64,000 bases of DNA. Source: Denitrobaculum tricleocarpae. GTDB lineage: Bacteria; Pseudomonadota; Alphaproteobacteria; Kiloniellales; Kiloniellaceae. Positions within the stretch are counted from its first letter, which is position 1. The number at the start of each line of letters is the position of its first letter. This document shows positions 1 through 9,869 of the stretch, one piece after another. A program made the translations under genes and the position numbers. The notes under the pieces were generated by a model, which had not been told where the DNA came from, made no database searches, and saw only the letters and a list, made by a program, of their open reading frames with translations. Location: contig NZ_ML660052.1 of the NCBI RefSeq assembly GCF_007004665.1, positions 1 through 64,000 of the forward strand, read 5' to 3'.

Positions 1-2
1 TG

Positions 3-113
3 TTCTGCAGGCTCAAGGATTTCAGGAGGATAGCGACCCGCTACGACAAGCGTGCCGACACCTTCCTCGCGGCCATATGCCTCGCCGCTTCCATCACTTG
101 GTGGATCAATTGA
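3..113 (+). mobile_element. IS5-family transposase, C-terminal tail (cut by window edge)
   Basis: Frame 3 reads 36 codons from the left edge to TGA at 111-113. The peptide contains RLKDFRRIATRYDKRADTFL and ends LAASITWWIN. This is the conserved C-terminal block of IS5-family DDE transposases, whose catalytic Glu lies just upstream, outside the window. The bases after the stop (about 112-127, GTCCCGACCCTAG-like) could be the terminal inverted repeat, but the other end is not visible. The element lies just beyond the 3' end of the convergent LysR gene. Recognition is by motif only; whether the element is intact is unknown. Confidence 0.8.
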
Positions 114-181
114 GTCCCGACCCTAGTGTGGTCCAGGACATCGCCGGGGATGCCAAGAGATACACCAAACCTCAACAGACC

Positions 182-1072
182 CTAGCTCTTTGGCGTAAAC
201 ATCGCCCGTTCGGCCTTTACGAGATCATCGAGGAACTGCGCGAAGATCGCGATGCGTTTCGTGTTTTTCATGCTTTCGTGCCACACGGTGTAATAACTTC
301 GCTGCAACGATTTCTCGGGAAAGAGGCGGACGAGGTCGGGACAGGGCGCCGCCATGAAGTCGTGCAACACGCCCACACCGGCCCCTGATTTCACGGCTTC
401 GAACTGGCCCAGTGCGCTGGAGATCTCGATGCTTGAGTGCCAGCCGCGCAGGATCTCCGTGGTGTAATTCAAGGCCGGTGTAAAGATAAGATCCTCCACA
501 TAGCCAACCAGTTGATGTTCGTGCAGATCGGTCAATTGCAGGGGCGCGCCAGCACGCTCCAGATAGCTTTGCGAAGCGTAGAGCCCCAGGCTGTAGTCGG
601 TGAGTTTGCGTGCCCTGAGCCGCCCCTTTTCCGGCCGGCCCACCATGATGGCAATATCTGCCTCACGTTGGGACAGGGAAAAGCTGCGCGGTGCCGGGAC
701 CAATTGAATTTGCAGATCGGGGAAGCGCGCTGTCAGCTTGTGCAGGCGGGGTGACAGAAACGCGATGCCGAAGCCGTCGGGCGCGCCGACGCGGATCGTT
801 CCCGAGACGTCGCTCTCGGATCCTTTGAGTGCAGACTGAGCGCCCAGGAACTCGCTTTCGATCCGCGTGGCGATTTCCAGAAGGGCCGTGCCGTCGGCCG
901 TCAGCTCGCAACCGCCGGTGCTGCGGTCAAAGAGTTTGCTGTCGAGAGCTTGCTCTAAGGCATTGATACGGCGACTAAGTTTAGCCTGACTCACGCCCAG
1001 CCGGGTTGCAGCGCCGAGCATCTGTCCTGCCCGAGCCACCGCAATAAAGTACTTTGCGTCATCCCAGTTCAT
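182..1072 (-). CDS. LysR-family transcriptional regulator (LTTR 1)
   Basis: About 296 residues, the usual LTTR length. An N-terminal winged helix-turn-helix spans about residues 1-60 (MNWDDAKYFIAVARAGQM, then SQAKLSRRINALEQAL). A substrate-binding domain covers about 85-290. I start it at ATG 1072; the frame extends four codons to a TTG, but MNWDD is the natural LTTR beginning. It is divergent from the methylmalonate-semialdehyde dehydrogenase gene across about 190 bp, the classic layout for an LTTR controlling its neighbour, so regulation of mmsA is a reasonable inference. The effector is unknown. An IS5 tail sits about 70 bp beyond its stop. Confidence 0.9.
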   Translation of the reverse strand: MNWDDAKYFIAVARAGQMLGAATRLGVSQAKLSRRINALEQALDSKLFDRSTGGCELTADGTALLEIATRIESEFLGAQSALKGSESDVSGTIRVGAPDGFGIAFLSPRLHKLTARFPDLQIQLVPAPRSFSLSQREADIAIMVGRPEKGRLRARKLTDYSLGLYASQSYLERAGAPLQLTDLHEHQLVGYVEDLIFTPALNYTTEILRGWHSSIEISSALGQFEAVKSGAGVGVLHDFMAAPCPDLVRLFPEKSLQRSYYTVWHESMKNTKRIAIFAQFLDDLVKAERAMFTPKS

Positions 1073-1264
1073 ATCTGATACCAAGGGTCATTGTTAACGC
1101 TCCTTGGTGTTATCGCCAAAAATGAATAGTAGATCATCTCGATTGTGTATATCGGTGGAGTGTTGGAGTCGATAGATTTGCATTCAAATAGAAGAGATCG
1201 GGATGAGAAGGGCGCGACAAAGGCGACCTGCCGGTCCGGTAAATCCGATCTGGAGGAGGAAAGC

Positions 1265-2767
<1,503 letters not shown>

Positions 2768-2795
2768 TTTCTGAACGAACGACCTTCCACACTTG

Positions 2796-2832
2796 CCCCC
2801 GCCAGATCTGCCTGGCGGGGGTTTTCTTTTTT
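2796..2832 (+). terminator. Rho-independent terminator of mmsA
   Basis: Perfect 10-bp stem, CCCCCGCCAG at 2796-2805 and CTGGCGGGGG at 2812-2821, with a 6-nt loop, followed by a T-rich run (TTTTCTTTTTTT). It lies 28 bp after the mmsA stop and before the convergent CRTAC1 gene. Confidence 0.93.
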
Positions 2833-2872
2833 TGAGAAGAAGTTATCTCCTGAGCCGCCGTCGGTTTGAACC

Positions 2873-4528
2873 TTATTCCGGCGGGTACCAGTAGCGGGCG
2901 GTTTCATCACCGCGCCGGATGACGACAAAGTTATTCGCAAAAACGCGGTAGGGCGCGCTCCAGCTTCCGTCGGGCCACTTGATACGGATCTCGGCGCGTT
3001 CTGCAGTGCCCAACCCCACATGCAGAAAGCCAAGCTTTCCGGACCCGTGGCCACCCCCGACCTGAACCTTGCGGATGCGGGTGTCGTTGCCGGACTTAAT
3101 GGTGACGGATGCGCCGACGGCGTCCCGGTTCGCATCCTCCTGCTGCAGCTCGATTTGCAGCCAGTTTCCCATGGGGCGCGTTCCGAAGCCGGTGCGCGCG
3201 CCACGGTTTCTGAAGAGGCTCAGGGGTTCTTCGCGGTTGACGACCGCCAGGTCGAGCAGGCCGTCCGCGTTGAAGTCGGCAACCGCGGCACCACGCCCCC
3301 GGCGATCAAGTGCGATGCCCGCGTCTGCACCTGCCTCGTAAAAACTGCCGTCGTGCTGCCCGAGCAGCAGGTTATCCGGGTCGTAAGCGGCGAAATCGGG
3401 CATCTGTTCCACATTGCCCTTTGCGACGAAAAGATCCAGACGGCCGTCATTGTTGAAATCCGAGAAGTCGGCGTGCCAGCCGGTGGAAGGCTTGAGGTCT
3501 TCCCCAACGTAGGGCCGGTGGGCTGTTGCGCCCCGTTCGAAGGCGATGTCCCGGTAGGTCGGGCGGTCCTCCTCGCTCTCTGCATCGAGAGTCTGCAGCT
3601 TCGTATCGCCCATCGATGTCAGGGCATACTCCGGAAAGCCATCGGCGTTGAGGTCGGCTTCCGCGATGCCCATACCCCAGATCTTGATGCTCTTCCAGCC
3701 GTCGGCGGCGCGATACGGGCGGCCTGGCCGGCCCGGTTCCAGATGCCAGAGTTGCTCCTGCCCGCCGCGATAATACTGGCGGTCATTGGTGATCCGCAGT
3801 GCCGGTTCGCCGGAGCGGTTCCAGTCGGTGAAGAGCATGGAGAGGGCGCAGTAACCGGGTGTCAGTCGCTGGGAGTTGGCGTAATCCGGTGTTTCGCTGT
3901 TTCCATCGGGCCGGTGCAGGAGGTTGTCATGGCAGGTGCCCCAGGGAGAACCGGGCGCGGCCCGATCGACATAGTTACCGAAGGCGAGGGTCGGGAAAAC
4001 CTGGCCGGCCTCGAAGGTCGCGGCAAAGGCCGTGGTCCAGTTTCGCCCGCCGTCATAGGAGAATCTGCGGTTCGAGCGGGTGAAGGTGCAGTCGGGGCCG
4101 CCCTTGAGAAGGGCGTTCGCGCCGACCCGCAAGACCACGAGATCCTTGATGCCGTCGTTATCAATATCGATAGGATAGAAGCCGGTCGTCCGTCGGGAGA
4201 CGCCCTCGCTCAGGGCATCGGGTTTGTGTTCGAACTTGAGATCGCCACCCGCACGGCTGCGGTTGATATAGACTTTCGCTGCGTTGCTGCCACCGGCAAC
4301 GGCAAGATCCGGCATGCGGTCGCCGTTGCAGTCGAACGCCGCGACCCCGCCGCCCACGAAGTGCTCCCAGGGACCGCCGTAGCGGTGATCGATCCCGGCA
4401 AGAGCTGCCTGCTCCTGCATGACGGGAATATCCAGCGCTGGCCCTGCCCTCTGGTCCAGCGTTTCGGCCGTGGCGACTGGCGTTGCAAGGCAGCCGGCAA
4501 GGATCAGAGAGAGCCCCCGCCGTTTCAT
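2873..4528 (-). CDS. Exported CRTAC1-family protein (FG-GAP/VCBS repeats plus ASPIC/UnbV domain)
   Basis: 551 residues with a signal peptide (MKRRGLSLILAGCLATPVATA). The body carries several calcium-binding FG-GAP/VCBS repeats, seen as DCNGDRMPDLAVAGG (about 65-80), DIDNDGIKDLVVL, DLNADGFPEYAL, DFNNDGRLDLFVA and DFNADGLLDLAVV. The C-terminal ASPIC/UnbV domain is about 460-540 (VGASVTIKSG to IKWPDGSW). This order is that of the CRTAC1 family, predicted beta-propellers of the periplasm or cell surface with unknown function in bacteria. Its start overlaps the stop of the upstream di-haem gene by 4 nt (ATGA), so the two are probably translated and work together. Confidence 0.85.
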   Translation of the reverse strand: MKRRGLSLILAGCLATPVATAETLDQRAGPALDIPVMQEQAALAGIDHRYGGPWEHFVGGGVAAFDCNGDRMPDLAVAGGSNAAKVYINRSRAGGDLKFEHKPDALSEGVSRRTTGFYPIDIDNDGIKDLVVLRVGANALLKGGPDCTFTRSNRRFSYDGGRNWTTAFAATFEAGQVFPTLAFGNYVDRAAPGSPWGTCHDNLLHRPDGNSETPDYANSQRLTPGYCALSMLFTDWNRSGEPALRITNDRQYYRGGQEQLWHLEPGRPGRPYRAADGWKSIKIWGMGIAEADLNADGFPEYALTSMGDTKLQTLDAESEEDRPTYRDIAFERGATAHRPYVGEDLKPSTGWHADFSDFNNDGRLDLFVAKGNVEQMPDFAAYDPDNLLLGQHDGSFYEAGADAGIALDRRGRGAAVADFNADGLLDLAVVNREEPLSLFRNRGARTGFGTRPMGNWLQIELQQEDANRDAVGASVTIKSGNDTRIRKVQVGGGHGSGKLGFLHVGLGTAERAEIRIKWPDGSWSAPYRVFANNFVVIRRGDETARYWYPPE

Positions 4529-5943
4529 TCCGGTATCACCAGAGTCTTCAAAAATGCAATGAGCGCGGACTTATCGCCGTCGGAAAGTGCAAGGTAGTTA
4601 TCCCGGCTTTCCCGTCCTTCGCCGCCGTGCGCGCGGATGACTTCGTCGAGCGTCGTGAGGTCGCCGCGATGGCCGTAGGGCGCGGTCGAGCCAATGCCCC
4701 ACAGCTCCGAGGTCTGGAAAACGTTGCGTTCGACAAAACGCTGCGACAGCAACTCGTTCCCGAGTGTAGCCACCTGGCGATCCGTCATGGCGTGACGCTT
4801 CAGATCGCCGAAGAGCGGTACCATGATCTGGTTGCTTGTGTTCCGTGGCAGTGTCCTCGCCCAGTCGAGCAGTTCAAGATTGTAGGTGGAGGCTGCATCC
4901 ACCTCGCCCTGCCGCAGTGTGCCGGCGGCGTCGAAGGGTCCGGGGTCTTCGAACGAAAGCGCCTCGAGCGGGAGGGCTCTGATGTGGCAGCTCGAACAGC
5001 CAACGCTATCGAACAACAGGTCGCCTTTACCGGCGGCTGCACGCCAGGCAGGGTCCTCTGGCGTGACTTGCAGGGGGGGCGGTCGTGTTGCCTGCCAGGC
5101 GACAAGCGCGGAGATGTCTCCAGTGGAGATCTCACCGGAGACACCGTCCTCATCGAAATCTGTCTCTCCGGTCCAGCGAGCGCCAAAGCGCTCGTCAGCT
5201 TGCATGCCGTGATGATGGTTCAGCGCGTTAATCGTGAATTGCCGGAGCGAGGTCATCACGCCCTTTTGTCCGAAGGGCCGCACGACAAGATCGCTGTCGA
5301 TGCCTTCGGTCTTGCTCAGATCGAGGATGCCGTCCGGACCTGCCATGATTTGGCCAAACTGCACGCCTTTCGTGACAAGCTTCCGGGTTTGCGTTTCGGC
5401 ACTGCTGCGGGCGGCGCGCAATGCCTCGCGCCGGATGGCGTGAAGATCCGCCGTCATCTCGCGCGCCAGCAGCTCGATAAGGCCGGCACCCATGAGGTGG
5501 TTCGTATTGCGCTCGTTGGAAAACTGCGGATCGGTCGTGTCGAAATCGGCATTGGTGAAGCCTTCCGACACGAAGACGTTCACCGAGAAATCGCCAGCGC
5601 CGCCGGTGACCGGGTCGTTGTGACAGCCGGCGCAGCTGTTTGCATCGAGTCCGGCGGTGCGATGGAATTGCTTTTCCGGCAGGCGTTTGCGTTTTGTGGG
5701 AATGATGGCCTGCGTCGCCATGGGGCGCCCCACGCCGTCGTGCAGTGTGAATTTCGCTTTGAAAAGCCGTTCGCCGTGACCGGTCAGCGTATTCAAGCGG
5801 GTGGGGTCGAGGTCGCCGGAATAGCGGGTCTGGTCTACATGGGTTTTATGGACTCTCTCCTCCCACGGCTCCCCGGCCAAAGCAGCCGAGGCAGAGACTA
5901 TAAGCCCCAAGGCTGAAATCCGGGTGAGCCAATCCCTATTCAT
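4525..5943 (-). CDS. Di-haem oxidoreductase-like c-type cytochrome (DHOR family)
   Basis: 472 residues, exported (signal peptide MNRDWLTRISALGLIVSASAALA). Two CxxCH haem-binding motifs are visible: CAGCH near residue 100 and CSSCH near 315. The family hallmark APYGHRGD is near the C-terminus. This matches the DHOR (thiol-oxidoreductase-like, MauG-related) family, likely periplasmic redox proteins. ATG 5943 is preferred to the upstream in-frame start at 5997 because it follows a GGGGGAAAG Shine-Dalgarno and begins the signal peptide. It is upstream of, and overlaps by 4 nt, the CRTAC1 gene. The substrate is unknown. Confidence 0.87.
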   Translation of the reverse strand: MNRDWLTRISALGLIVSASAALAGEPWEERVHKTHVDQTRYSGDLDPTRLNTLTGHGERLFKAKFTLHDGVGRPMATQAIIPTKRKRLPEKQFHRTAGLDANSCAGCHNDPVTGGAGDFSVNVFVSEGFTNADFDTTDPQFSNERNTNHLMGAGLIELLAREMTADLHAIRREALRAARSSAETQTRKLVTKGVQFGQIMAGPDGILDLSKTEGIDSDLVVRPFGQKGVMTSLRQFTINALNHHHGMQADERFGARWTGETDFDEDGVSGEISTGDISALVAWQATRPPPLQVTPEDPAWRAAAGKGDLLFDSVGCSSCHIRALPLEALSFEDPGPFDAAGTLRQGEVDAASTYNLELLDWARTLPRNTSNQIMVPLFGDLKRHAMTDRQVATLGNELLSQRFVERNVFQTSELWGIGSTAPYGHRGDLTTLDEVIRAHGGEGRESRDNYLALSDGDKSALIAFLKTLVIPE

Positions 5944-6251
5944 AAACTGCTTTCCCCCGTTGCTGTATTGCCAGCTTACTCCGCTGCAGGATTCCACGCA
6001 CGGGCAAGGATGCGCGAAGTTTAGTGCATTGGCTTTTGCGAGTCACATGCATCCGTTATGCGCAAAAAGTCTGCGCTTTCCCGAGGATAGAGTGCTGTTG
6101 TCGAAAAAAAACGTCACTCTAACTAGCTGATACAAAACAGAATTAGAAAAAAATCGATAAAAGCAAATTTTTTCGGGAAGGATTTCCGGTTGCGCCCGTT
6201 GTTCTGTTGAAAAGGCCCAAACGAGAGGGTCGCGAAACAGGAGATACAACG
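5944..6251. other. Intergenic region between divergent genes, no gene seen
   Basis: About 308 bp separating the di-haem gene and the lipoprotein gene. The half next to the lipoprotein gene is A/T-rich (poly-A and poly-T stretches around 6100-6175) and probably holds its promoter. I see no convincing small ORF, repeat or RNA. Confidence 0.5.
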
Positions 6252-6908
6252 ATGAAACGTCTTTTAGCACCTTTGATTGCCTTGCCGCTCGCGGCCTGTT
6301 CCATCACCGATGATTTCGAAATTCCGACCATTTCTTCCGTGACCTCACTCTTTGCGCCAGTCGGTCCTGAGACACGGCCATTGACGGCATCGATTGCACC
6401 GGTGCAGCGGCCTTCGGCCAACGCGCTGTCCAGCATGACCGTCGCGGATCTTGAGAACGGCAGCCGCAAGACCTTTGACGTCAAATCCTTTGGCAACGGC
6501 GTGCGCGTCCGCGAAGGAAACGGATGCATATGGACGCGCGCTGGCGACTGGTTTTCACCGTCCGACAGCTGGGCAAATTGCGGAACCTCGAGCAGCTGGC
6601 ATACGGGTCAGGCCAAGGTTCGCGAACTCGACTCTCTCTATCCTTTACGCGTCGGAAGTGTCGGAAGCTATCAGCGCAGCGCCGTATCGCATACAGGCCG
6701 CAGCTACAGCCGAAAAACCCGCTGCGAGGTCACCGACGCAGTTGATGTTCTGCGCGAGGGCCGAGCCGCGACACCGGCTTATGTTGTCGAGTGTGACGAC
6801 AGCCGTCGTGTCCGGACGACCTGGTTTGCTCCCGGTGAGGGTCCCATCGCTTATCGAGAAGTGCACAGGCGTAACGGTGTCGAAGAAGCCTGGGTCCGGA
6901 TCAACTGA
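6252..6908 (+). CDS. Hypothetical exported lipoprotein
   Basis: 218 residues. The N-terminus MKRLLAPLIALPLAACSI has a lipobox (LAAC, Cys about residue 16), so it is predicted to be lipid-anchored. The rest is a soluble domain with several cysteines and no family I recognise. A stretch around residues 65-130 (MTVADLENGSRKTFDVKSFG, then GCIWTRAGDWFSPSDSW) looks like a compact beta domain. ATG 6252 is chosen because AGGAGA precedes it and it starts the signal sequence; an upstream in-frame ATG at 6207 would spoil this. No operon partner is evident. Confidence 0.75.
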   Translation: MKRLLAPLIALPLAACSITDDFEIPTISSVTSLFAPVGPETRPLTASIAPVQRPSANALSSMTVADLENGSRKTFDVKSFGNGVRVREGNGCIWTRAGDWFSPSDSWANCGTSSSWHTGQAKVRELDSLYPLRVGSVGSYQRSAVSHTGRSYSRKTRCEVTDAVDVLREGRAATPAYVVECDDSRRVRTTWFAPGEGPIAYREVHRRNGVEEAWVRIN

Positions 6909-7145
6909 TTACCGGGGTCCGACAAGATGAATTTCAGATGAAGTCGGAATGAACGCAGAAGCAAGAACGCGTGAACGAAAATGAAAATAGCCGTTAAAAA
7001 ACAATTTAGTAACACAAGTGAGCGACGCGCCGTGATAAGTGCGGACTCACAAATTGGCGGCGCCTCTCAAGGTCGCTGCCGGTCCACAGAAGCCAAAAAC
7101 CCAACAGGAGTGGCGTGCTCCTGTGAAGCTCTCAAGGAGTCCGAC

Positions 7146-7718
7146 ATGCAGTATTTCCGACGCTTACTAACAGCCATCGACACTCAGCCTTATCTTGACG
7201 AAATTGCAGCCGTCGAGGGGGCGTGGGATCAGTCGACCGGTCGCCAGAATAAAATCAGAGTCCAGCGTGAAGCACAGGCAATTCCGTTGCGTGGTCTGCG
7301 AAAGTCGGCCATCGCCGGTCGCAAGCGCAGCGATGTGCATGAAAGCCGCTGGACAAGCGGTTCGGTCAACTTTCCGCTCGCCTGTCAGTTTTTGCGCGAT
7401 ACCGCGAAAGCGGAAGATAGCCTGCTCAGCCGCGGAAAGATCGTTTGCCTACCCGCCGGCCGGCGCGTCTATCCGCATATTGACCGCGGCGAATACTACG
7501 CCGTCCGCAATCGCTATCACCTGGTTCTGAAATCGGCTTGCGGATCCTGGCTCAAGGCCGGAGATGAAGAAATCCGGATGCAGGAGGGCGAACTGTGGTG
7601 GTTTGACAATAAACAGGTCCATGAAGCCTACAACGACGGCGATCAGGACCGGATTCACATGATTTTCGATCTTCTACCTCGTGCTGCCGCCGAACGCGTT
7701 TTCGGCACGGCCGCCTGA
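7146..7718 (+). CDS. Aspartyl/asparaginyl beta-hydroxylase-like 2-oxoglutarate oxygenase
   Basis: 190 residues. The Fe(II)-binding HxD is seen in PHIDRGEYYAVRNRYHLVL (about residues 110-130). The distal His is probably in NKQVHEAYNDGDQDRIHMIF (about 155-175). This is the Asp/Asn beta-hydroxylase cupin family, which uses iron and 2-oxoglutarate. The start at ATG 7146 follows AAGGAG at good spacing; the frame is open upstream to 6981, but that part is uncharacteristic. It is followed 13 bp later by an alpha/beta hydrolase, suggesting an operon. The protein or peptide substrate is unknown. Confidence 0.8.
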   Translation: MQYFRRLLTAIDTQPYLDEIAAVEGAWDQSTGRQNKIRVQREAQAIPLRGLRKSAIAGRKRSDVHESRWTSGSVNFPLACQFLRDTAKAEDSLLSRGKIVCLPAGRRVYPHIDRGEYYAVRNRYHLVLKSACGSWLKAGDEEIRMQEGELWWFDNKQVHEAYNDGDQDRIHMIFDLLPRAAAERVFGTAA

Positions 7719-7731
7719 AAAGGATAAATTG

Positions 7732-8625
7732 ATGTTAAACCCTGTATCCGAGCTTCCGGGCTGTGCACCTTCGGAAACGGTCACCCTTCTCTACCGGCCC
7801 GCAAAAGGCAAAGGCGCACTTTCCTGCTGGCTTGCGCTCCCTTCGAATATGCCGGCGGACGCGACGCCGATCGTCGCGGTCCATGGTATCCGGCGCGGTG
7901 CGAAACAGCAGGCCGAGGCTCTCGCTCCCCGCGCCGCCGCACTCGGACGTCCCGTCATCGCGCCTCTGTTCGACAAGGTGAATTGGCCTAAATACCAGCA
8001 GGTCGTGCGGGGTCAACGTGCCGACCTCGCTCTGCTGGAATTGATGACAGAATTGCGTCTCACCGGGACCTGGCGGACCCGAAACTTCGAGCTCTGTGGC
8101 TACTCGGGTGGGGCGCAGTTCGCTCACCGCTTTGCGATGCTATATCCTCAACTGGTAACGCGCCTGACCGTATCATCGGCTGGCTGGTACACCTTTCTGG
8201 ATGATGCGGCTTTCCCTTACGGCCTGAACGAACGGCCCGGAAAGACCAACGACTGGGGCCCGCGTTTCGCGGCAGGTTTAGACCAGTTTCTGCGAATCCC
8301 GGTTCAGGTCTGCATCGGGGAAGAGGATTGCGTCTCTGACGATAACACGCGCCAGGGGCCGGAGATCGACGCGCAACAGGGCAGGGATCGCCTTACGCGG
8401 GCCAGACGCTGGAGCGCGGCCTTCTGTAAGGCGGCTTCAGAGCGCGGTTTGACTCCCCGGATCACGCTTTCGGTTATGCCCGGCTGCGGTCACGACTTTC
8501 AGGATTGCGTTCAGTATGGCGGCCTCGACCGCCTGATCCTGCCGGATGGCGTCGCAACAGCTCTGGAGCAGTCTTCACTTTACTCCCAACAGCAGGAAGA
8601 TGGGGAGGCCGTGAAGCAGATCTGA
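7732..8625 (+). CDS. Alpha/beta hydrolase
   Basis: 297 residues. The nucleophile elbow GYSGGAQFAHRF (Ser about residue 125) and the early strand VAVHGIRRGA, whose His-Gly forms the oxyanion region, indicate an alpha/beta hydrolase. The late PGCGHDF probably holds the catalytic His. No signal peptide is visible, so it is likely cytoplasmic. ATG 7732 follows AAGGAT; an earlier in-frame ATG at 7681 lies inside the upstream gene. It is probably co-transcribed with the hydroxylase-like gene. The substrate cannot be told. Confidence 0.8.
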   Translation: MLNPVSELPGCAPSETVTLLYRPAKGKGALSCWLALPSNMPADATPIVAVHGIRRGAKQQAEALAPRAAALGRPVIAPLFDKVNWPKYQQVVRGQRADLALLELMTELRLTGTWRTRNFELCGYSGGAQFAHRFAMLYPQLVTRLTVSSAGWYTFLDDAAFPYGLNERPGKTNDWGPRFAAGLDQFLRIPVQVCIGEEDCVSDDNTRQGPEIDAQQGRDRLTRARRWSAAFCKAASERGLTPRITLSVMPGCGHDFQDCVQYGGLDRLILPDGVATALEQSSLYSQQQEDGEAVKQI

Positions 8626-8632
8626 AGTGGTC

Positions 8633-8676
8633 TTCATCTGGTGTTCATCGGCCCTTGAAGGTCAGTTCATCAAGGT
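8633..8676 (+). promoter_or_regulatory. Four 11-bp direct-repeat units, candidate OmpR/PhoB-type response-regulator site
   Basis: TTCATC occurs at 8633, 8644 and 8666, and a degenerate TTGAAG at 8655, so four units follow each other at exactly 11-bp steps. OmpR-family regulators typically bind such 11-bp direct repeats. The array lies between the hydrolase stop and the P-loop/ABC/kinase operon. An OmpR-type regulator is encoded at 13628. Which regulator binds is an inference. Confidence 0.5.
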
Positions 8677-8777
8677 GACAGACGCTCTTCAACAGACTGC
8701 TCCATACTCACTCAAACAAATTCAAAACACTTTAGTTTCGCACTTTACCGCGTGCTGGAAAATTCAGGAGAAATCAA

Positions 8778-9869
8778 ATGACCGTCCTTACTCCCATCGC
8801 TCTTAATACACTCGACCAGGCTAAATGGGCCTTTTCTACCCGCCGGGTTGCTCGCGAAGACGCAGTTGGTTTGCTTGACATGTTGTCTTATGCCACCTCT
8901 GGCGATCTTGTTCTCGGCCGTGTCGAGTGCATCGGATCCCACAAAAAAATCCAGTTGGCTCAAGGCCGCGCATCTGAACTCTACATCGGTGACCTGGTCG
9001 TGCTCGCTTGTGGCGACCGCTATGCTCCGGATCAGTTCGAAGGACTTGCTGAGTTGGATCCGCAAGGCGCTGATATGCTGGCCGGTGGCGGCGTTCTGGG
9101 CCGGATGCGGCATCGCCATGCCAAAATGTCGGCGCCAACCCGCATCACTCCTCTCGGATTGCTGGCAAATGCCGCGGGCAAAGCGGTCAACCTCGCGGAC
9201 TATGCACTGGAGAAAGTCACCCGGCCAGAAGGTTTGAGGGTGGTGGGCGTTGTGGGCGCGTCTATGAATTCAGGCAAGACCACTGCGGTTGCGGGTCTTG
9301 CGCACGGCTTGAGTCGCGCCGGTTACCAGGTCGCCGCTATCAAAGCGACAGGCACCGGGGCGTTCGGCGACTTCAATGCTTTTGTGGATACCGGCGCGCG
9401 CTACGTCGCGGACTTTACCGACGCGGGAATGGTCTCCACCTACCGGCAGCCTCTCGCCCGGATCGAAGCCGGTCTGGACACGCTATTGGCGCATGCCAAG
9501 CGTGACGGCTGCGATGTTGCCGTCGTCGAATTGGCGGACGGTGTGTTTCAGAAGGAGACGGCGGATCTCCTGAAAAAACCGCATGTCCGCGACGGCTTTG
9601 CCGGGATGGTCTTCGCGGCACCCGATGCCCTTGCTGCCGCCGGTGGCTGCGCCGCTTTGCGCGCAATGGGTATTGAGCCTGCTGCGGTCACAGGCATGGT
9701 GAGCTGTTCCCCGCTTGGAGCGGCCGAAGCAGAGGCTGCCACAGGTGTTCAGGTCGTCACGCGCAGTGCACTCTGTGATCCTGCACAGGCGAATGCACTC
9801 GTCGCACAGATGCTTGCCAAACAGGGCGCCCACGCTCTGGAGCTTTCCGAAATCGGAGTTGCAGCATGA
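8778..9869 (+). CDS. P-loop NTP-binding protein, DUF1611-like
   Basis: 363 residues. A Walker A motif GASMNSGKTT sits near residue 160, followed by a MobB/DUF1611-like segment, IKATGTGAFGDFNAFVDTGA (about 195-215). The N-terminal 130 residues form a separate domain. It resembles DUF1611-type proteins, some of which take part in amino-acid derivative metabolism, but the role here is not established. Its stop overlaps the start of the ABC exporter by 4 nt (ATGA), so the two are translationally coupled. It could modify or charge what the exporter moves, or act as an NTP-dependent partner; both are speculation. Confidence 0.65.
   Translation: MTVLTPIALNTLDQAKWAFSTRRVAREDAVGLLDMLSYATSGDLVLGRVECIGSHKKIQLAQGRASELYIGDLVVLACGDRYAPDQFEGLAELDPQGADMLAGGGVLGRMRHRHAKMSAPTRITPLGLLANAAGKAVNLADYALEKVTRPEGLRVVGVVGASMNSGKTTAVAGLAHGLSRAGYQVAAIKATGTGAFGDFNAFVDTGARYVADFTDAGMVSTYRQPLARIEAGLDTLLAHAKRDGCDVAVVELADGVFQKETADLLKKPHVRDGFAGMVFAAPDALAAAGGCAALRAMGIEPAAVTGMVSCSPLGAAEAEAATGVQVVTRSALCDPAQANALVAQMLAKQGAHALELSEIGVAA

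Noticed and set aside
3020-4597. 525-residue open frame antisense to the CRTAC1 gene
   Set aside because: The minus-strand protein has a signal peptide and FG-GAP repeats; this frame has no domain.
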